64,000 nucleotides of DNA from Chloroflexota bacterium (lineage in GTDB: Bacteria; Chloroflexota; Anaerolineae; Anaerolineales; Villigracilaceae). The notes below the pieces were generated by a model. It had not been told where the DNA came from. It worked only from the letters and a program-made list of their open reading frames with translations, and made no database searches. The DNA lies in contig JACPVF010000013.1 in NCBI GenBank assembly GCA_016191845.1, positions 248,001-312,000 on the forward strand, in the 5' to 3' direction. The translations under genes and the position numbers were made by a program. This document shows positions 48,751 to 58,107 of the stretch, one piece after another; position 1 is the first letter of the stretch; the number at the start of each line of letters is the position of its first letter.

Positions 48751-50037
48751 TTATTTTATGGTTACCTTCAGGGCTTCACTGAAAACCTGCAAGCCGTCAT
48801 TGATCTGTTGGCTGGTCACGTTCAACGGAGGGATCCAGCGCACGACGTTGTCGTAGGTGCCGCATGTCAATAGCAGCAGGTTGCGCTCCTCAGCCGCGTG
48901 GACGATCTCCTTGACCATCGGCTTGGCTTTGTCGGCATGACCATCAGCCACGAACTCGGTACCGATCATCAGGCCCAGCCCACGCACATCGCCGATCTGC
49001 GGATATTCCTCCTGCAGCTTGCGCAGCCCTGTCACCAGTTGGATGCCGCGCTCAGCAGCGTTCTCCAGCATTTTCTCATCACGCATGGCGCGGATGGTAG
49101 CCACGCCCGAGGCACAAGCCACCGCATTGCCGCCGTATGTCCCACCGATGGAACCAACATCCACCTTCTTCATGATCTCAGTGCGGCTGAACACACCCGA
49201 AAGCGGCATGCCCGAAGCCAGTCCCTTGGCGGCAGTGATGATATCGGGAACCACGCCGAAGTGTTCCAATGCAAACCATTTGCCTGTGCGACCGAAACCA
49301 GACTGGACCTCGTCGAAGATCAGCAGGATGCCGTGCTTGTTGCAGAGTTCGCGCAGTCCCTTCATGAACGACGTGGGCGGGACGATATACCCGCCCTCAC
49401 CCAACACTGACTCGACCAGGATGGCGGCCGTGTCCTTGGGCGCGGTCTGCGAAGCCAGCAGATATTCGAGTTGCTCCAGCGCGTACGCGGATGCCTGTTC
49501 CTCGCTCATGCCCAGGCGGAAGGCGTACGGGAAAGGCGAGACGAACACGCCTGCAGGCAACGGACCGAATCCCGTGCGATAGCCCGTCTTGGATGTGGTC
49601 AATGCCATCGTCATGGCTGTGCGTCCGTGGAAGGAACCGTTGAAGACGATGACATTCTGACGTCCCGTGGTGGCGCGCGCGATCTTGACCGCATTCTCCA
49701 GCGCCTCGGCGCCCGAGTTGGCGAAGTAGAAGCTGTCGATGGAAGGCGGGGCGATCTTGCGCAGTTCCTCGATCAGTTGCAGCATCGGCTTGTGGATGAC
49801 GATATTGGCCTGCGCGTGCAGGAACAACCCCGCCTGCTCACGAATGGCTTCCACCACCTTGGGGTGGCAATGTCCCGTGTTGGTCACGCCGATGCCGCTG
49901 GTGAAATCCAGCAGCTTGCGGCCATCGTCGGTGTAGATGTACGCTCCCTCGGCACGCTCCGCCACAAAATTGAAGATGCGGCTCCAGGCAGGGGTCATGT
50001 GCGGAAAGTTATCTTGATAGAGTTGACTGGTGGTCAT
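48751..50037 (-). CDS. Class III aminotransferase, GABA/acetylornithine transaminase-like
   Basis: The product is 428 residues. Signature parts: GAYIYTDDGRKLLDFTSGIG, FANSGAEALENAVKIARATT, SFHGRTAMTMALTT, LIFDEVQSGFGRTGKW and DIITAAKGLASGMPL, whose K binds PLP. The pattern is that of 4-aminobutyrate or acetylornithine-type transaminases acting on omega-amino groups. GABA would become succinic semialdehyde (inference). It is transcribed downstream of AOR copy 2, separated by a hairpin. The same gene pairing of transaminase and AOR is repeated next door. Confidence 0.92.
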   Translation of the reverse strand: MTTSQLYQDNFPHMTPAWSRIFNFVAERAEGAYIYTDDGRKLLDFTSGIGVTNTGHCHPKVVEAIREQAGLFLHAQANIVIHKPMLQLIEELRKIAPPSIDSFYFANSGAEALENAVKIARATTGRQNVIVFNGSFHGRTAMTMALTTSKTGYRTGFGPLPAGVFVSPFPYAFRLGMSEEQASAYALEQLEYLLASQTAPKDTAAILVESVLGEGGYIVPPTSFMKGLRELCNKHGILLIFDEVQSGFGRTGKWFALEHFGVVPDIITAAKGLASGMPLSGVFSRTEIMKKVDVGSIGGTYGGNAVACASGVATIRAMRDEKMLENAAERGIQLVTGLRKLQEEYPQIGDVRGLGLMIGTEFVADGHADKAKPMVKEIVHAAEERNLLLLTCGTYDNVVRWIPPLNVTSQQINDGLQVFSEALKVTIK

Positions 50038-50058
50038 GAATGATGATCCTGTTTACGC

Positions 50059-50098
50059 CTTGAGCGGAGTCGCCAGCTTGAAAGTGACTCCGCTCAAG
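50059..50098 (-). terminator. Perfect 13-bp hairpin between AOR copy 2 and the GABA-type transaminase
   Basis: CTTGAGCGGAGTC (50059-50071) and GACTCCGCTCAAG (50086-50098) flank a 14-base loop. There is no T-run, so termination may be partial or the hairpin may stabilise the mRNA end. Confidence 0.65.
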
Positions 50099-50110
50099 AT
50101 AAATTGACAT

Positions 50111-52018
50111 TTATGCGGGCAGGTATTCAGCCGCCCACTCGACATCATGCTTCTTCAAGGCATCGGGCGTCGGTATGCCATTGGAGGTCCAGCCCGCCAT
50201 CCTGTAGTAGGTATCGAGAGCGGTATCGACCTCCTCGTGTGTCAGGGCAAAGCCTGCGGTGGGACCTGTCCCCTGGAGTTGCTTGAAGAATTTCTTGGGC
50301 AGTTTGTCGGCCTTGCGGTCTAGGCCTTCGCGCGCATTGAACACGCGGAACAGGTTCAGGCGGCGGCGACCAACATCCATCAGTTCGTCGAGGGTAATAT
50401 CCCAGCCCGTAACCGCGCGGATCATCTTGGCCGTATCCTCGCCGTCGTACAACGTCCAGGTCGGACCATACACGAACTGACACAACTCAGCCGAGTCGAG
50501 CATCGAGTAGAAGACCTCGGTCTCGTACGCAAAACGGACCTTCTCCTCGCCCAGGCTGTAGGCGGGCTGCGGCGCACCCAGGCCGATTTGCTTCAGACGA
50601 TTGAGATTGAAGTCGCCCACGCCCTCTTCGTAGTAGGGATCATGTTCACTGGACTGATGATCCGCGCCGAAGGGATTAACCGCGTAGATAAGTGCCAGGC
50701 TTCGCTTGGCCTGGGGCATATGGGCAGGAGCCTCGGCACCCTTGACCGTGATCAGGCACTCGTCTGCGCCATTGCCCCAAACCTGGGCAGCGCGCTCAGA
50801 ACCCTGACCAAGCGTCCTGCCGAATGGCGTGCTGCCTGTCACGATCTGACGCAGGGTTTCGAGCATGGCTTCAGCATTGCCAAATTTCAGGTCGATTCCA
50901 CCCGTTTGTTCCTTGGTGATAATGCCTTTTTCGTAACACTCCATCGCGAAGGCAATGGTCGCACCGCAGGCGATGGTATCCACGGCGTATTCGTTGCAAA
51001 TCTGGTTGGCCAATGAAACGGCAGCCAAGTCGTCAATGCCACAATAGGAACCAAAGGTGCCAAGCGTTTCATACTCGGGTCCGCCATAATATGGATCGAC
51101 CTTGTACGGCCCATCCTTGATCTCGACCACGCGCTTGCAACGCACCACACAGGCATAACACGTGTCGCGTTCTTTCAAAACGGTCTCGGCCATCTTCTCG
51201 CCGCTGATCGGCTCACAACTTTCGAACTGACCTTCGTTGTAGTTACGGGTCGGCAGGGTGCCGATGGTATTGTTGAACATTACCACCACCGCCGTACCGA
51301 ACTTGGCCAGGCCGTCCATATCGCCGTTTTCAGGGATGGCTTTGGGACCAATGCGGTTCAACGCGGTTAGCGCCTTCGCGTCGAAGACGACAGGTTTCTT
51401 CGTGCCGCGCACAACCACTGCCTTGAGATTCTTGGAAGCCATCACCAGGCCCATCCCAGTGCGTCCATTGTGACGGTTCGACATCGACACCAGAGAGGAA
51501 AACAGCACCCCATTTTCTGCACCGATCCCGTGCTGGAGAATCTCAGCCTTCGGGTCCACTTCCTGGTGCAGGATGGAATCCACCTCGCCCGAAAGTTTGC
51601 CCATCAAACGAGCGGCGTCCCGCAGCTCGGCTTTGCCATCCACAATGGACAGGTACACAGGCTTGGGTGACTTCCCCTTGATGACGATGCCGTCATACCC
51701 TGCAAACTTCAACTCAGCAGGAAAGAATCCGCCACTCTGCGAATCGCCGATGCCGCCGCTGATCGGCGATTTGGCGTTGGCATTCAGGCGACTCTGGCCT
51801 GAGATGGCCGCGCCCGTGGCCACACCCGTAAAGAGGGTCAGCACATTTTCAGGTCCAAGCGGATCGGCACCTTTAGGCACTTCGCGCAGAATATAATGCA
51901 TTCCCATTGCGCTGCCACCCAGGTATTTTCGATAGAACGCCTCAGGGGGTTCCTCGACCGTCAACGTACCCTGGGTCAGGTCAACGTGCAGGATCTTGCC
52001 AATGTATCCGTAAGGCAT
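50111..52018 (-). CDS. Aldehyde:ferredoxin oxidoreductase family protein (AOR), copy 2
   Basis: The product is 635 residues. It begins MPYGYIGKILHVDLTQGTL, the usual AOR N-terminus, with LGGSAMGMHYILREVPKGAD and SPISGGIGDSQSGGFFP at the pterin region. The iron-sulfur motif CYACVVRC near residues 285-292 has canonical C-x2-C-x3-C spacing, and SAELCQF carries the late cysteine. It oxidises an aldehyde to the acid and reduces ferredoxin. The start is ATG 52018 with GAGGAG upstream. It differs strongly from AOR copy 1, so they are not recent duplicates and probably have separate substrates. Confidence 0.95.
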   Translation of the reverse strand: MPYGYIGKILHVDLTQGTLTVEEPPEAFYRKYLGGSAMGMHYILREVPKGADPLGPENVLTLFTGVATGAAISGQSRLNANAKSPISGGIGDSQSGGFFPAELKFAGYDGIVIKGKSPKPVYLSIVDGKAELRDAARLMGKLSGEVDSILHQEVDPKAEILQHGIGAENGVLFSSLVSMSNRHNGRTGMGLVMASKNLKAVVVRGTKKPVVFDAKALTALNRIGPKAIPENGDMDGLAKFGTAVVVMFNNTIGTLPTRNYNEGQFESCEPISGEKMAETVLKERDTCYACVVRCKRVVEIKDGPYKVDPYYGGPEYETLGTFGSYCGIDDLAAVSLANQICNEYAVDTIACGATIAFAMECYEKGIITKEQTGGIDLKFGNAEAMLETLRQIVTGSTPFGRTLGQGSERAAQVWGNGADECLITVKGAEAPAHMPQAKRSLALIYAVNPFGADHQSSEHDPYYEEGVGDFNLNRLKQIGLGAPQPAYSLGEEKVRFAYETEVFYSMLDSAELCQFVYGPTWTLYDGEDTAKMIRAVTGWDITLDELMDVGRRRLNLFRVFNAREGLDRKADKLPKKFFKQLQGTGPTAGFALTHEEVDTALDTYYRMAGWTSNGIPTPDALKKHDVEWAAEYLPA

Positions 52019-52158
52019 GTCGGTCTCCTCTTGAGTGGTTACGAACTTTTCTGAATTATACGGAAATTCGGCAAGGTAGGCAAACCTCATTTGCCGAAAG
52101 CGACAATAAACATAAAAAAACTGTTGTTACCTTGCATGGCATGTTCCGATTGGACGAA

Positions 52159-52188
52159 GCATCCCGCGAGAATCCTCCCACGGGATGC
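52159..52188 (-). terminator. Hairpin after the APC permease gene
   Basis: GCATCCCG (52159-52166) and CGGGATGC (52181-52188) form a stem downstream of the permease stop on the minus strand. There is no T-run. It lies in a 198-base gap that otherwise must hold the AOR copy 2 promoter. Confidence 0.5.
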
Positions 52189-52216
52189 CACTTTTCTGGA
52201 CCACAAACGGGTCCCG

Positions 52217-53815
52217 TTATTCGTCTTCGCCCGAAGCGACAAAGGGATCCACGTCTGGCACCCCGGGCTTGATCCACTTGCGAATCGGGAAGTACACCAC
52301 CGCGCCGATTACCATGGAGATCAAAGCCCATGAAATGGACGCCATACCCTCTTCCACGTATTGGCTGTAAATCGCCAGGGCAATGATCAGACCAGGGGCC
52401 AAAGTGACCAACAACAGTCCGACCCAACCGCCGGGCACGGCCTTGCGCGGAAGGTCGGGCAGGTCGAAGCGCAGTTTCCACAATGCAAAGAACTGTGCCA
52501 TCAACACCAGCATGTTGAGAAACACGTCGATCACAACCAGCGCGGCGAATGCCGATAACGAGAAGATGGAATAGATCAACCCGCAGAACAAGATCGCCAC
52601 CCACGGCGTGCCATATCTCGGATGAACCTTGACCATGAACTTCGGCATCATTCCGTCGGCTGCCATTGCAAACGGAATGCGCGTACCGCCGAGCCCGTTA
52701 CCGATGAACAGGCCAATCATGCTCAACACCGCAGAGAATGTCACCAACCCGCCCATGACTCGCGCAAGCATGCCATCCTTTTGGCCCATCAACTTGTCGG
52801 AAATGACGTGCGCAATGTCGGGAAACTCCCAGCCGACGGAACTGGAGGGATCTACGCCCCAGGACTCAGCCTGCTCGGGAGCCACGCCATACTCCTCCAA
52901 CACGGGACCGATCCCCGCGCCGCTCTCGTACTCCTCGATGCCCCAAACCTGGTAACGCCCATCCTCCCCAGCGCCACCATACAACCCAGCCAGGGTCGGC
53001 AGGGAATAGGTTGCAATGGCGGCAACCAGCACCAACACCATCGCCAGCGGATAGGTCTTCTTCGGATTGACGATCTCATCTCCAGCGGCGGCGGGCAACT
53101 CCCAGCCCATGAAATTCCACATGGCCACAAAGATGCCTGTGCTGAGCGCGCCCATCAGGTTTCTAAAATTGACTTCCTCACCGCCGGGCAGAAATGGCAA
53201 ATGGACAGGTGTCCCGCTCTTGATCCAAACCGCAAAGCCGATCACCGTCAGGGCGATCAGCGGAAGCAACATGACCAGCCCCAGCCAGTTGGTCGTCAGT
53301 CCCGCAAGGCGGGCGCCGCGCACATTTAAGGCCGAGACCAGCCAGATCAACACCAATGCCACCAGGAAGGACAGCCATGTGCTGCTGACAAACACGCCGC
53401 CGATGGTAGTACCCTCACGCAATGCGGGGATGAAATATCCCAGATAATAGGCGGCCAGTACAGGGTAGATCGATACATCCACCCAGGAGACCACCCAGTT
53501 CATCCAACCGCCCATGAAACCCGCGAACGGACCGAAAGCTTTCTTGAGCCAGTGATAATATCCGCCCTCCACAGGCATCATGGATTGCATCTCGCGCACC
53601 ATCAACATGTTGGGAATGCTGAAAAAGATCGGCGCAAGGATGAACAGCAATAGCGCCAGTCCTGGTCCCGACCAGCCAACCATCGGTTCTGCACCGAAAG
53701 CGCCGCCACACACAGTGAAATAGATGAGCCCGAACAACGGCAACAAGGTCAACTCTCGCTTGAGCTTCCTGGTCTCCGCATTAATGGCATGTTCGTCCCC
53801 AAAATTCCTGGTCAT
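52217..53815 (-). CDS. APC-superfamily amino acid/amine permease
   Basis: The product is 532 residues with about twelve membrane helices. The first helix has the APC-type glycine-rich unwinding stretch (FGLIYFTVCGGAFGAEPMVG), and PVEGGYYHWLKKAFGPFAGF follows as in amino acid permeases. A hydrophilic insertion of about 70 residues (AGEDGRYQVWGIEEYESGAG and following) stands in the middle and is unusual for the family. It likely imports or exchanges an amino acid or polyamine across the cytoplasmic membrane. The start is ATG 53815 with GGAGGG upstream. A terminator separates it from the upstream saccharopine-type gene. Confidence 0.9.
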   Translation of the reverse strand: MTRNFGDEHAINAETRKLKRELTLLPLFGLIYFTVCGGAFGAEPMVGWSGPGLALLLFILAPIFFSIPNMLMVREMQSMMPVEGGYYHWLKKAFGPFAGFMGGWMNWVVSWVDVSIYPVLAAYYLGYFIPALREGTTIGGVFVSSTWLSFLVALVLIWLVSALNVRGARLAGLTTNWLGLVMLLPLIALTVIGFAVWIKSGTPVHLPFLPGGEEVNFRNLMGALSTGIFVAMWNFMGWELPAAAGDEIVNPKKTYPLAMVLVLVAAIATYSLPTLAGLYGGAGEDGRYQVWGIEEYESGAGIGPVLEEYGVAPEQAESWGVDPSSSVGWEFPDIAHVISDKLMGQKDGMLARVMGGLVTFSAVLSMIGLFIGNGLGGTRIPFAMAADGMMPKFMVKVHPRYGTPWVAILFCGLIYSIFSLSAFAALVVIDVFLNMLVLMAQFFALWKLRFDLPDLPRKAVPGGWVGLLLVTLAPGLIIALAIYSQYVEEGMASISWALISMVIGAVVYFPIRKWIKPGVPDVDPFVASGEDE

Positions 53816-53845
53816 GTGCCCTCCATGAGCATGTATGGTCAAAAA

Positions 53846-53874
53846 AGCGGACAAACATAATATGTTTGTCCGCT
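53846..53874 (-). terminator. Terminator of the saccharopine dehydrogenase-like gene
   Basis: AGCGGACAAACATA (53846-53859) and TATGTTTGTCCGCT (53861-53874) form a 14-bp stem with a one-base centre. On the minus strand the hairpin is followed by six T. Confidence 0.88.
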
Positions 53875-53885
53875 CATATTCAACG

Positions 53886-55106
53886 TTACGCGATAGTCTC
53901 GGGGGTCATTTCCCTGATCCCATACGGGAAGCCGTAATCGGCCATCTTCTCCATAAAGGGATCGGGCGGGAAGGCCTCTGGCCCCAGCACACCCTTCCCC
54001 TGCCATCCGCCATGCTCAAGCAAGTCCATGGCGATGACGGCGCTGAAGGCCGTCTGTGCCACCACGGCCTGACACCCCCAAGCTTGCATACAAGCCTGGT
54101 TGTCGGCCACCTGATATAGATAAATCTCGCGCGGCTTACCATCCTTCACACCCCTGACCCAGGTACCCGCACAGGTCTTACCGTGCATTTTCTCGCCCAG
54201 GTGAGCAGGATCGGGCAGGCAGGCCGCCACCACATCACGCGGCGCCACCTGTACCCCTTTGACGTTGATCTTCCCTTTATTATCCAGGCCCAACATATGC
54301 AAAGTCTTGAGCACGCCAATGAACTGGTCGCCCAAACCGTATTTGAAGGTGACACGTTTAGTCTTCACCCAACGCGGCACGAGCAATACTTCCTCGTGCT
54401 CCACGTTGACCACTTCCACAGGGCCAATCTCTGGGAAGTCGAAGGTTTCGGGCTCGGAGAATGGCGGGGTCGTGAACCAGCCCTTGCCTTCTTCCCAGAT
54501 TACGGGCGGGTTGAGACATTCTTCGATGGTGGTCCAGATCGAAAAGTTGGGGGCAAACTCATAGCCGTCGATGGCAATATTTGCTCCATCGCGAATACCG
54601 ATCTCTTCGATTTCATCAAAGAGATGTTCCTGGGCGTAACGGGCGAAAACATCCGCCATGCCTGGTTCCACACCGATGCCGACCAGCGCCAGCAGGCCCT
54701 TCTTCTCCCAATCCGCAGCCCGCTCAAATTGATAATCCCCAAGTTTGATCCCCGACTTGTTGAAGGGATCGGTCGGGTGTGGCTCGGACAGGGTCATGGC
54801 CATGTCGAGGTATTTCACACCCACGTTGTAGGCTGCATCGAAGATTTGCTGGTTGAAAATCGGGTCCACGGAATTCATGATCAAGTCCACGCCGTATTTA
54901 CGGGCCAGGTCCTCGATCATCTTTTGGTTGCTGGCATCGATGAATTCCACTGGGAAGCGCCTGGGATCGCCCAGTTTTCTCTGGACCTCCTCGGCACGCT
55001 TGACATTGTAATCCGCCAACACCATTTGCTCCATCCAGGCGCGCGGCTTTGCAATGGCCGCGATCGCCTCCCCTACACCACCCACTCCGACGAGCAATAC
55101 TTTCAT
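53886..55106 (-). CDS. Saccharopine dehydrogenase-family (carboxynorspermidine/lysine-type) oxidoreductase
   Basis: The product is 406 residues. It begins with a Rossmann fold, KVLLVGVGGVGEAIAAIAKP (GxGGxG), followed by LADYNVKRAEEVQRKLGD. The second domain has MNSVDPIFNQQIFDAAYNVG, VGIGVEPGMADVFARYAQEH and the family's later cysteine-containing QACMQAWGCQAVVAQTA. Relatives include saccharopine dehydrogenase, lysine-epsilon-oxidising enzymes and carboxynorspermidine synthase. Given the polyamine genes around it, a polyamine or lysine-related role is attractive but unproven. A small ORF precedes it, and a strong terminator follows. Confidence 0.88.
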   Translation of the reverse strand: MKVLLVGVGGVGEAIAAIAKPRAWMEQMVLADYNVKRAEEVQRKLGDPRRFPVEFIDASNQKMIEDLARKYGVDLIMNSVDPIFNQQIFDAAYNVGVKYLDMAMTLSEPHPTDPFNKSGIKLGDYQFERAADWEKKGLLALVGIGVEPGMADVFARYAQEHLFDEIEEIGIRDGANIAIDGYEFAPNFSIWTTIEECLNPPVIWEEGKGWFTTPPFSEPETFDFPEIGPVEVVNVEHEEVLLVPRWVKTKRVTFKYGLGDQFIGVLKTLHMLGLDNKGKINVKGVQVAPRDVVAACLPDPAHLGEKMHGKTCAGTWVRGVKDGKPREIYLYQVADNQACMQAWGCQAVVAQTAFSAVIAMDLLEHGGWQGKGVLGPEAFPPDPFMEKMADYGFPYGIREMTPETIA

Positions 55107-55147
55107 AGAACGGTTCTCCGTTTGTTTTATAACCCGCAGATGGCGAG

Positions 55148-55246
55148 TTAGTATGACTTTTTCGTTGGACCGAATGGCAATGCCAGCAGATAGGCCTTTG
55201 CAACTGCTTCCCCCATCGCGATCACAACTTGTACGAGCTTTTTCAT
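55148..55246 (-). CDS. Possible 32-residue small protein upstream of the saccharopine-type gene
   Basis: The minus-strand ATG at 55246 opens a 33-codon frame ending TAA at 55148. The product starts MKKLVQVVIAMGEAVAKAYL, a lysine-led amphipathic or membrane-inserting helix, and ends FGPTKKSY. AAAGGAAC stands just upstream as a ribosome-binding site. It lies in the 267-base gap between the Lrp gene and the saccharopine-type gene, 41 bases upstream of the latter. It could be a leader peptide or small membrane protein. It is short, so chance cannot be excluded. Confidence 0.4.
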   Translation of the reverse strand: MKKLVQVVIAMGEAVAKAYLLALPFGPTKKSY

Positions 55247-55373
55247 AGTTCCTTTCGAATGGCTCTGCCCATCCGTCTCTCAGGGGGCAGACAAAGTATG
55301 GGTGCCAGGATCAGACGCGAGGTCCAGACCCAGGCGATTGAGTCACGCCGCAGGACGGCGAAAACATCCAAAG

Positions 55374-55841
55374 TTAGAAATAGACTTCCTTGATGATCTT
55401 GAGGTGCATGAAGGATTCGGTTTCCCGCACGCCTTCGATCACGGATAGCTTTTCGGTCAGGAAACGCAACAGGTCCTCATGATCGCGGCAAAAGACCTCA
55501 GCCATCAGATCGTAATGACCGCTCACCACGATCAGGTAGACCACTTCCTGCAACGCCGCAACCTGCTCCGCCACCTGTAACATGCGCTGGCCATCGGTGC
55601 GAATGCCGATCATAGCCATGGTCTTATAACCACGCTGAATGGGATTGGTGATGGCCACCACCTTCAAGACGCCCATCTCGACCAGACGGTTGTATCGCTG
55701 ACGGATCATCCCTGGAGAGACCTTGAGCTGCTCAGCAATCTGGGAGAACGCCTCGCGTCCATCCTTGCGCAGTGCATCCAAAATATATTGGTCGATCGGA
55801 TCGAGACCCCCCAGAGGCGTTGTAACAAATTCGCTTTCCAT
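55374..55841 (-). CDS. Lrp/AsnC-family transcriptional regulator
   Basis: The product is 155 residues. The N-terminal helix-turn-helix is DQYILDALRKDGREAFSQIA followed by QLKVSPGMIRQRYNRLVEMG. The C-terminal RAM ligand-binding domain has AMIGIRTDGQ, VAALQEVVYLIVVSGHYDLM and GVRETESFMHLK. Such regulators sense amino acids or small amines and typically control adjacent transport and catabolic genes. Here it lies between PotABCD/transaminases and the saccharopine/permease genes, so it probably controls one or both blocks (inference). It is separated from potD by a bidirectional terminator and must have a promoter in 55842-55936. Confidence 0.95.
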   Translation of the reverse strand: MESEFVTTPLGGLDPIDQYILDALRKDGREAFSQIAEQLKVSPGMIRQRYNRLVEMGVLKVVAITNPIQRGYKTMAMIGIRTDGQRMLQVAEQVAALQEVVYLIVVSGHYDLMAEVFCRDHEDLLRFLTEKLSVIEGVRETESFMHLKIIKEVYF

Positions 55842-55936
55842 CCTTCTATTTTATGATGATTTTTTATTTTTGTCAAATTATTATAACTATTTTGCATTTT
55901 TATAGTCAATAAATACATTTTTATTAAATCAAAAAA

Positions 55937-55963
55937 ACTCCCAAGAGAATTCCTCTTGGGAGT
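55937..55963 (-). terminator. Bidirectional terminator between potD and the Lrp gene
   Basis: ACTCCCAAGAG (55937-55947) and CTCTTGGGAGT (55953-55963) flank a five-base loop, with A- and T-runs on either side. It ends the potABCD operon. Confidence 0.9.
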
Positions 55964-55983
55964 TTTTACACACAGACTAAAGG

Positions 55984-57144
55984 CTAATTACTGCCTTTGA
56001 CCTCAACCCAAATGGCGTCATAGAGGGGCGTGGCATCGCCCACGTCCTTGATGCCGTGCCCATTCTTAATCGCCTCAGCAGGCGGATTCGTGACCGGGGA
56101 TTCAAAATAGGCCTTGTAGATATCAGGCTGGTTGGCCTTGGCATACTCCAACGCAGCGGTGTTCGGGTTGATATACGGGAAGTCGCGGATGGTCAACCAG
56201 AAGACATCGCCCTGCAACAGGTAGTTCATCCAGGCGTAAGCGGCATCCGCGTGGGATGCACCCTTGAGCATCGCCCAGTTATCCTGCCAGAGGATCGCGC
56301 CTTCCTTGGGATAGACATATGAGATGGAGGGCTTTTCCTGATGGGCGATAAAGGCTTCACCCGTCCAGGTAATACCCAAATCCACATCCCCGGCGATGAG
56401 TGCGGTCTTGGGGCTATCGCTGTCGAACACCTTGACATTGGGAATCAGTTGCGCCAGTTTGGCCTTGGCCTCATCCAGCTGGGCAGGGTCGGTGGTATTG
56501 GGGTCGTAGCCCAACGTGAGCAAGGTCATGCCAATCACCACGCGCGAATCGTCGAGGAAGATCATGCGGCCCGCATATTCGGGCTTCCACAGGTCAGCCC
56601 AGGATTGCGGCGGTTCCTTGACGGTATCGGCGTTATAGACAATGGCATCCGTACCCGCCAGATAGGGAATGGTGTATTTGTTGTCTGGGTCGAATTCCTT
56701 GTTCATCCAGTTCGGATCCAGGTTACCCATATTAGGCAGTTTGCTGTGATCGAGCTCCTGAAGGAGATCCTGGCGGATCATCAGGTTGACAATGTAGTCG
56801 GTGGGCTGGACCAGGTCATAGGAGGTGCCGCCCGCCGAGATCTTGGCGTACATCTCCTCATTGCTGGAGTACTCGTCACGGTTCAACTTGATACCATAGA
56901 CCATCTCGAAGCAGTCGAGCATATCCTGCGGAAAGTATTCCGTCCAAACGAAGATATTGAGTTCCTTCGAGGTGACATCGATGCGGGGATTCGGCTCAGG
57001 GCAGACGAATCCAGTGGACGTGACCTTCTGCCCATCCGCGCTCGGCTCACTGGAAGTCGTACTGCCTCCACCTCCACAGGCGCTCAATACCATGCTGACC
57101 ATGACCAACAGAGCCAGCAATTTGAATAAATTTGTAGTACGCAT
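55984..57144 (-). CDS. potD: PotD-type polyamine ABC transporter substrate-binding lipoprotein
   Basis: The product is 386 residues. The lipoprotein signal MRTTNLFKLLALLVMVSM ends in LSAC, followed by a Gly/Ser linker. The mature protein has the PotD fold: LNIFVWTEYFPQDMLDCFEM, YDLVQPTDYIVNLMIRQDLL, and DLGITWTGEAF, which is the hinge region near the ligand site. It captures spermidine or putrescine outside and delivers it to PotBC. It is the last gene of the potABCD operon on the minus strand, with AAAGGAG upstream of ATG and a terminator downstream. Confidence 0.93.
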   Translation of the reverse strand: MRTTNLFKLLALLVMVSMVLSACGGGGSTTSSEPSADGQKVTSTGFVCPEPNPRIDVTSKELNIFVWTEYFPQDMLDCFEMVYGIKLNRDEYSSNEEMYAKISAGGTSYDLVQPTDYIVNLMIRQDLLQELDHSKLPNMGNLDPNWMNKEFDPDNKYTIPYLAGTDAIVYNADTVKEPPQSWADLWKPEYAGRMIFLDDSRVVIGMTLLTLGYDPNTTDPAQLDEAKAKLAQLIPNVKVFDSDSPKTALIAGDVDLGITWTGEAFIAHQEKPSISYVYPKEGAILWQDNWAMLKGASHADAAYAWMNYLLQGDVFWLTIRDFPYINPNTAALEYAKANQPDIYKAYFESPVTNPPAEAIKNGHGIKDVGDATPLYDAIWVEVKGSN

Positions 57145-57210
57145 CTCTCACTCCTTTTACGAAATATTTCGATCACACGCGATAACCTCCATCGCGCGAG
57201 ATTCCAAAAA

Positions 57211-58107
57211 TTAGTGTTGCGGCTTGGCCTCGCGACTCTGAATCCACTGCAACAAAAGGACTGCCAGGAAGACGATCAGAATCCAGACCGTCGACAGCGC
57301 ATTGACCTGCGGGGTGATGATTCGGCGCAGCAGGCCGTACACGTAGATCGGCAGGGTCGTCGAGCCAGGGCCATTGGTAAAGAACGTGATGACGAAGTCG
57401 TCCAGCGAAAGCGTGAAAGCCAGCAAAGCACCCGAGAGCACACCTGGCAGGATCATCGGGAAAGTGACACGGCGGAAGGTGATCCACTCGTTGGCGCCCA
57501 GGTCCATGGCGGCCTCTTCATAAGCTTTATCGAAACCCTGCAGGCGCGCCTGCACCACCAGGGTCACGAACGGAACCATGAAAGCGATGTGGCTGATCGT
57601 AACGGTGACGATACCCATCGAGAGGCGCGCATCCCCCGTCAGCCCGAGCAGACCGTTGAACCATCCAAAGAACTGACTGAACAAGGTCAGGATGCCGATA
57701 CCCATCACGATCTCGGGGATCACGATCGGGATGTACAGCGAAAGCTGAGTAAACGGTTTGATCCTAAACTCATACCGCTGGAGTGCAAGGGCGGCCATCG
57801 TGCCGATGATGGTCGAGAGGATAATGGCGGTGAAGGCGATGGTCAGCGTGTTGCCCGCTGCTTCGAGCACGTCGGAATTCTTGGCCAGGTCGCAGTACCA
57901 GTGGAAGGGTCCACATGGAGCGGATTTGACCAGGCTGCCGTCCATCACCACACGACCGCTGAAGGAGGGGATGAATCCCTCAAATGTGACGTTGGTACGC
58001 GAGGCATTGAACGAATACAGCACCAAACCCACGATGGGAGCATACAAGAAGATGTATACCAGCACCATGGCAACCAGGATAAAAGGAGATCGGCGATGCG
58101 GATTCAT
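57211..58107 (-). CDS. potC: PotC-type polyamine ABC transporter permease
   Basis: The product is 298 residues with six membrane segments. The EAA loop is [20 protein letters not shown], with the conserved G at the expected place, the site of contact with the ATPase. The first helix is preceded by [20 protein letters not shown]. Start ATG 58107 overlaps the potB stop by ATGA. A hydrophilic insert of about 40 residues follows helix 1 ([20 protein letters not shown]), longer than in E. coli PotC. It forms the translocation pore together with PotB. Confidence 0.93.
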   Translation of the reverse strand: MNPHRRSPFILVAMVLVYIFLYAPIVGLVLYSFNASRTNVTFEGFIPSFSGRVVMDGSLVKSAPCGPFHWYCDLAKNSDVLEAAGNTLTIAFTAIILSTIIGTMAALALQRYEFRIKPFTQLSLYIPIVIPEIVMGIGILTLFSQFFGWFNGLLGLTGDARLSMGIVTVTISHIAFMVPFVTLVVQARLQGFDKAYEEAAMDLGANEWITFRRVTFPMILPGVLSGALLAFTLSLDDFVITFFTNGPGSTTLPIYVYGLLRRIITPQVNALSTVWILIVFLAVLLLQWIQSREAKPQH

